Shown here piece after piece: positions 32,087-35,357 of a stretch of 35,357 bases of DNA. The position numbers were made by a program, and so were the translations under genes. This DNA is from CAXNKH01 sp049296795 (GTDB lineage Bacteria > Pseudomonadota > Gammaproteobacteria > Burkholderiales > Burkholderiaceae_C), in contig JBAQTC010000014.1 of NCBI GenBank assembly GCA_049296795.1, positions 1 through 35,357 of the forward strand, written 5' to 3'. How positions within the stretch are numbered: position 1 is the stretch's first letter; each line of letters starts with the position of its first letter. The notes under the pieces were generated by a model that ran no database searches, was not told the origin of the DNA, and saw nothing but the letters and a program-made list of their open reading frames with translations.

Positions 32087-32141
32087 ACCCCAAACTTTCG
32101 GTTTGATCTGCCATCAATCGATTCATTCAAGGAGCCCTGCC

Positions 32142-33119
32142 ATGATCCTGAAATTTCAAATTTACCGTGTGATTTTTCTTGGTTTACTCGCTCTCACAGG
32201 TTGGGGCCATGCTTTGGCTCAAGGCTGGCCCGCCAAGCCAGTGCGCATCATGGTAGGCGCGTCACCCGGCGGCGGGACCGACATCATCGCTCGCATGCTG
32301 GCCGAAAAGTACCAGACCAACTTCGGCCAACCCTTCGTGGTCGAAAATCGACCCGGTGCAGCCAACACCATTGCCGCGGACATGACCGCCAAGGCTACGC
32401 CCGATGGCCATACTCTGCTACTGGCCACCAATACGGCCCAGGCCATAGCACCGCATCTGATGAAACTCGGCTTTGACCCGATCAAGGATTTGGTACCAGT
32501 CGCGCTGATCGTCGTTGTCCCCAATGTGGTGGTCGCTGGTCCGCAAGTGACGGCTTCCAGCATCAAGGAACTGGTCGCCCAGATGAAAGCCAAGCCCGGC
32601 AGTTTCTCCTGCGGATCTTCGGGCACCGGCAGCACCCAGCATCTGGCTTGCCAAGCCTTTGCGCTGGCTGCCGGCTCACCCATCGTCCATGTCCCTTACA
32701 AAGGCTCATCGCAAGCTTTAACCGATTTGGTGGGTGGTCAGATTCAACTCAGTTTCGACACGACGTCGTCAGCCATGAGCTTCATTAAGTCGGGCAAGGT
32801 CAAAGCCTTAGCGGTCATGACACCCAAACGTTCTGCTGAAATTCCAGAGGTTCCCACCTTGGCAGAAGCTGGTGTGCCAGAGGTTGAAATGAGCACCTGG
32901 TACGGTTTGTTTGCCACGGCAGGAACGCCCAAAGAGGTGGTTGCAAAGCTCTATACAGAAACAGTCAAGGTGCTGCAAATGCCCGATGTGCAGAAACGTT
33001 TGAGAGGACTCGGTGGTGAACCAGGGGCGCTTACATCGGAACAATTCGCTGCCATGAACAGGGCCGATTTCGAACGGTCGGGCAAGCTGATCAAAGACGC
33101 CAATATCAAAATCGAATAA
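32142..33119 (+). CDS. Bug-family periplasmic solute receptor, Bug7
   Basis: A 325-residue Bug receptor; residues 1-26 form a signal peptide (VIFLGLLALTGWGHALAQ). The binding-loop region reads GASPGGGTD where the other six have a PxP(G/A) loop with GG or GQ; TPDGHT replaces the usual DGYT and VPYKGS is kept, so the ligand may differ from those of the others. AAGGAG (32129-32134) seven bases before ATG 32142 fixes the start. It lies 55 bases after the alcohol dehydrogenase and just before the PdxA-like gene. Confidence 0.92.
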   Translation: MILKFQIYRVIFLGLLALTGWGHALAQGWPAKPVRIMVGASPGGGTDIIARMLAEKYQTNFGQPFVVENRPGAANTIAADMTAKATPDGHTLLLATNTAQAIAPHLMKLGFDPIKDLVPVALIVVVPNVVVAGPQVTASSIKELVAQMKAKPGSFSCGSSGTGSTQHLACQAFALAAGSPIVHVPYKGSSQALTDLVGGQIQLSFDTTSSAMSFIKSGKVKALAVMTPKRSAEIPEVPTLAEAGVPEVEMSTWYGLFATAGTPKEVVAKLYTETVKVLQMPDVQKRLRGLGGEPGALTSEQFAAMNRADFERSGKLIKDANIKIE

Positions 33120-33174
33120 TCCCCAAGAATCGATTCCAATTTACCCCAATCAGATGCCAACTGATCGTCCTTCG

Positions 33175-34194
33175 ATGTCCAAACCCAACATTGCGCTTTT
33201 CATGGGTGATCCGGCCGGCATCGGCCCCGAACTCATTGCCCGCCTGCTAGCCGATGGCAGCGCAGCTAAGCAGGCGAATATTTTTCTGATAGCCAGCCGC
33301 CAAGCCCTGGACCAAGGCATCCAGGCTGCAGGTCAGTCTTTTGTTTTCAGTGAGGGTGAGGCCGCTTCGGCTCAAGGCATGGATCTCGAGCATCCCATGC
33401 TCATCAACTGGCCCGGTCTGGATGCAAAAGATTTCGAGATCGGCCAAGTCACCGCCAAGAATGGAAAATTCATGCTTGACGGGCTACGTCGGGGCTTGGA
33501 TCTATGTCAACGCGGCCTGACCGATGCCCTGTGCTTCGCCCCACTCAACAAGGGTGCGCTGCGCGCAGGGGGCATGGACCATCCAGACGAATTGCACTGG
33601 TTTTGCGAAGTACTCCAATTCGATGGCCCCTGCATCGAATTCAATGTACTGGAAAACCTCTGGACTTCACGCGTGACGTCGCACATGCCGCTGAAAGATG
33701 TCAGCGCAGCCCTGACACCTGAAAAAATAGCAGCGGGTATCGCGCTCTTGTCACGAGGTCTGCAAAATTCAGGGGTAGTCTCGCCACGCCTGGCAGTCTG
33801 CGGCTTCAACCCCCATAACGGCGATAACGGTGCTTTCGGACGCGAAGAAATCGACATCATCGGCCCCGGCGTGGAATTGGCGCGCAGTCAAGGCTTCCCG
33901 GCTGATGGCCCCTACCCGGCAGACACGGTGTTCGTACGCGCCACCAAGAAAGTGGGGGGTTACGACGGCGTTTTGACCATGTTCCACGATCAAGGTCAAA
34001 TTGCAATGAAATTGATGGGGTTCGAACGTGGCGTCACGGTGCCTGGTGGCCTGCCAATGCCGATCGCCACGCCAGCGCATGGCACGGCTTACGACATTGC
34101 AGGCCAAGGTTTGGCCCATTTCGGCGCCATGAAAAATGCATTCGAACTCGCTTGCAAAATGGGGCTGATGAAAACTCAATCGGTGCAGCGATGA
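33175..34194 (+). CDS. PdxA-like 2-hydroxy/diol dehydrogenase (PdxA2/TphB type)
   Basis: A 339-residue metal- and NAD-dependent dehydrogenase of the PdxA family. The start MGDPAGIGPE (10-19) and metal histidines His170 (SHMPLKD), His214 (NPHNGDNGAFG) and His271 (FHDQG) are intact. The family phosphate-site motif GHTE is replaced by HPDEL (136-140), which argues against 4-phosphohydroxythreonine as substrate. Homologues beside Bug receptors, such as TphB of terephthalate degradation, oxidise cis-dihydrodiols; others oxidise sugar-acid phosphates. ATG 33175 matches the family start; ATG 33154 in frame is possible. It overlaps the SDR start by ATGA. It is very unlikely to be the vitamin B6 pdxA. 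Confidence 0.87.
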   Translation: MSKPNIALFMGDPAGIGPELIARLLADGSAAKQANIFLIASRQALDQGIQAAGQSFVFSEGEAASAQGMDLEHPMLINWPGLDAKDFEIGQVTAKNGKFMLDGLRRGLDLCQRGLTDALCFAPLNKGALRAGGMDHPDELHWFCEVLQFDGPCIEFNVLENLWTSRVTSHMPLKDVSAALTPEKIAAGIALLSRGLQNSGVVSPRLAVCGFNPHNGDNGAFGREEIDIIGPGVELARSQGFPADGPYPADTVFVRATKKVGGYDGVLTMFHDQGQIAMKLMGFERGVTVPGGLPMPIATPAHGTAYDIAGQGLAHFGAMKNAFELACKMGLMKTQSVQR

Positions 34195-34916
34195 ACGCCA
34201 TGGGTAATCGCCGAGTTTTTATCACCGGCGCCACCAGCGGAATTGGGGAGGCCATTGCCAGGGCATTCGCGCAAGAGGGGGCACAGGTTACCGCAACCGG
34301 CGCCACAGAGAAGGAAGTACAAAGTGCTTCGGCTTTACCCAGCAACCAGGGCATTAACTTTGAAATTCTGGATGTGCGCGACGATGTCGCCGTCCAAAAA
34401 ACAGTCAAGTCTTTAGGCGATCTGGATGTGGTAGTCAACTGTGCCGGCATCATTCAACGTACTTTGGAGTTGGAAGCCGAGGCCTTTGCCCGAACGATTG
34501 ACATTAATTTAAATGGAACGATGCGCGTCTGTGCCGCAGCACGCGAAGGTTTGAAAGCGGGACGTGGCTGCATTGTCAATACCGCCTCCATGCTGAGTTT
34601 TTTCGGAGGTGGTCTGGTCCCTGGCTACAGCGCCAGCAAGGGCGGGGTAGCGCAACTCACCAAGTCTTTGGCCATCGCTTACGCAGACGATGGGATCCGG
34701 GTTAATGCCGTTGCACCCGGTTGGATTGCGACAGCGTTGACGCAAGCCCTGCAAGACGATCCACAACGTTCGGCACCTATCTTGGCCCGGACACCCCTGA
34801 AACGCTGGGGTAGGCCAGAAGACATTACGGGCCCGGTGTTGTTTTTAGCCAGTTCCCAAGCCCAATTCGTCACTGGCGTGGTGTTGCCAGTGGACGGTGG
34901 CTATTTGATCTCTTGA
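34191..34916 (+). CDS. Short-chain dehydrogenase/reductase (SDR)
   Basis: A 241-residue classical SDR, reducing or oxidising a hydroxyl group with NAD(P). The cofactor motif TGATSGIG is at 12-19 and NCAG at 83-86. The active site is Ser133 with Tyr146 and Lys150 in YSASK. The C-terminal PVDGGYLIS is typical. ATG 34191 overlaps the stop of the PdxA-like gene, so the two are co-translated; ATG 34200 is an alternative. It is the final gene of the alcohol dehydrogenase/Bug7/PdxA-like cassette. The absence of a basic residue after strand 2 is only weak evidence for NAD use. Confidence 0.92.
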   Translation: MNAMGNRRVFITGATSGIGEAIARAFAQEGAQVTATGATEKEVQSASALPSNQGINFEILDVRDDVAVQKTVKSLGDLDVVVNCAGIIQRTLELEAEAFARTIDINLNGTMRVCAAAREGLKAGRGCIVNTASMLSFFGGGLVPGYSASKGGVAQLTKSLAIAYADDGIRVNAVAPGWIATALTQALQDDPQRSAPILARTPLKRWGRPEDITGPVLFLASSQAQFVTGVVLPVDGGYLIS

Positions 34917-35232
34917 TTCAGCCTAGAAACTGCAGTTCGACGCGTCCGAGTGGGTCGTCATGGGGTGTGATGGCAAGGCTGGAGGACGACGTAGGCTACT
35001 GCCTGCTAGGACGATCAACGCGGCCAGCGCATCCCAGGGCGTCTCAATCGGGTGCGTAGCGTTCTCACCCATCTGGTGAGCGACGTCGTGGCGGCAAAAG
35101 TCATTCTTCATAAGAACTTGCAAGCGGCAATGAGCGGTCAACTGCGGTTTCTAAGTTCAGTAAGGCAGCTTCGGTAACGCCTGTTCTTCAGCCCTACGGC
35201 TTCCAAGCAGTGAGAGCACTTGTTCCTCTGGT
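34917..35232. other. Intergenic sequence without a supported gene, next to an IS end
   Basis: A 72-codon frame on the minus strand (34923-35141) has no recognisable domain and an ill-defined start, so it is not called. The rest is short unassignable sequence. It may include remnants of mobile elements, but nothing can be named. Confidence 0.5.
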
Positions 35233-35357
35233 GTTGCCGCCGACCGAATACTGAGCCACGTATAGGGGTTGTGCCGATTCAAAACTGAGCCAGGTGTTTT
35301 ACTAGCTCTGCCTACTTTTTGGGCAGGAGACTAACAAGGTGATCACCATGGAACTTT
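35233..35357 (+). mobile_element. Probable left end of an IS21-family insertion sequence (truncated by window edge)
   Basis: The sequence from TGTTGCCGCCGACCG has two spaced repeats of ACTGAGCCA at 35250-35258 and 35284-35292, each in a longer shared context (CCGA..ACTGAGCCA). Multiple subterminal repeats ahead of the first gene are typical of IS21-family ends. A coding start follows. The exact terminal base and target duplication cannot be determined from one end. Confidence 0.6.
35339..35357 (+). CDS. Start of a probable IstA-type transposase, cut by the window edge
   Basis: GTG at 35339 opens Met-Ile-Thr-Met-Glu-Leu; AGGAGA (35325-35330) lies eight bases upstream. An ATG at 35348 is in frame. 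Only six codons are visible, so assignment to istA rests on the upstream IS21-like repeats and on recollection of similar IstA N-termini. Confidence 0.5.

Noticed and set aside
33175..34194. Housekeeping pdxA of vitamin B6 synthesis
   Set aside because: The GHTE motif is absent and the context is catabolic (Bug receptor, SDR, alcohol dehydrogenase) rather than ksgA/surA.
34923..35141. A 72-codon minus-strand gene before the IS end
   Set aside because: No domain recognised, no clear ribosome site, and it lies in a region that may be mobile-element debris.

Overview
The window looks like a catabolic accessory region of a betaproteobacterium, most likely order Burkholderiales and probably Comamonadaceae. 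The basis is seven Bug-family (TctC-type) periplasmic solute receptors in 35 kb, moderately high G+C by eye, and gene pairs such as MmgE/PrpD with CoA ligase and LigJ with an RraA-type aldolase. The family-level placement is inference; no rRNA, tRNA or housekeeping gene is present to fix it.

Layout. (1) 1-2700: an amidohydrolase of the D-aminoacylase group (minus strand) sits between two near-identical 222-bp direct repeats that carry long palindromes. (2) 2710-10124: an FMN-dependent 2-hydroxy-acid oxidase/dehydrogenase is coupled to Bug1. It converges on a minus-strand operon (acyl-CoA dehydrogenase, MmgE/PrpD, acyl-CoA synthetase) and is followed by Bug2. (3) 10153-17965: a minus-strand crotonase diverges from a plus-strand operon of HyuA, HyuB, family III CoA-transferase, a second similar crotonase and Bug3. 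(4) 18078-26591: a long plus-strand cluster of LigJ-type 4-oxalomesaconate hydratase, RraA/LigK-like aldolase, CoA-transferase, MaoC-fold protein, acyl-CoA dehydrogenase large subunit, a 400-bp repeat block, acyl-CoA dehydrogenase small subunit, crotonase and a second amidohydrolase. (5) 26600-30853: a repeat block, three Bug receptors in alternating orientation and a minus-strand crotonase. (6) 31031-34916: a cassette of Zn alcohol dehydrogenase, Bug7, PdxA-like dehydrogenase and SDR. (7) 34917-35357: non-coding sequence and what looks like the left end of an IS21-family element running off the window.

How the genes may work together (inference). Bug receptors would capture carboxylic or aromatic acids in the periplasm. 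CoA ligase and CoA-transferases would activate them, and dehydrogenases and crotonases would carry out beta-oxidation-like steps. LigJ plus the aldolase would end in pyruvate and oxaloacetate. No TctA/TctB permease and no transcriptional regulator is encoded here, so transport membrane subunits and control must lie elsewhere.

The most unusual non-coding feature is a family of paired, inverted palindromic repeats (REPIN- or MITE-like). They occur at four loci, in gaps next to both amidohydrolase genes and inside the gap between the two acyl-CoA dehydrogenase subunit genes. Several enzymes in the clusters have also lost textbook catalytic residues (MaoC Asp/His, crotonase Glu, D-aminoacylase zinc-ligand motifs), so their reactions may differ from the family name.
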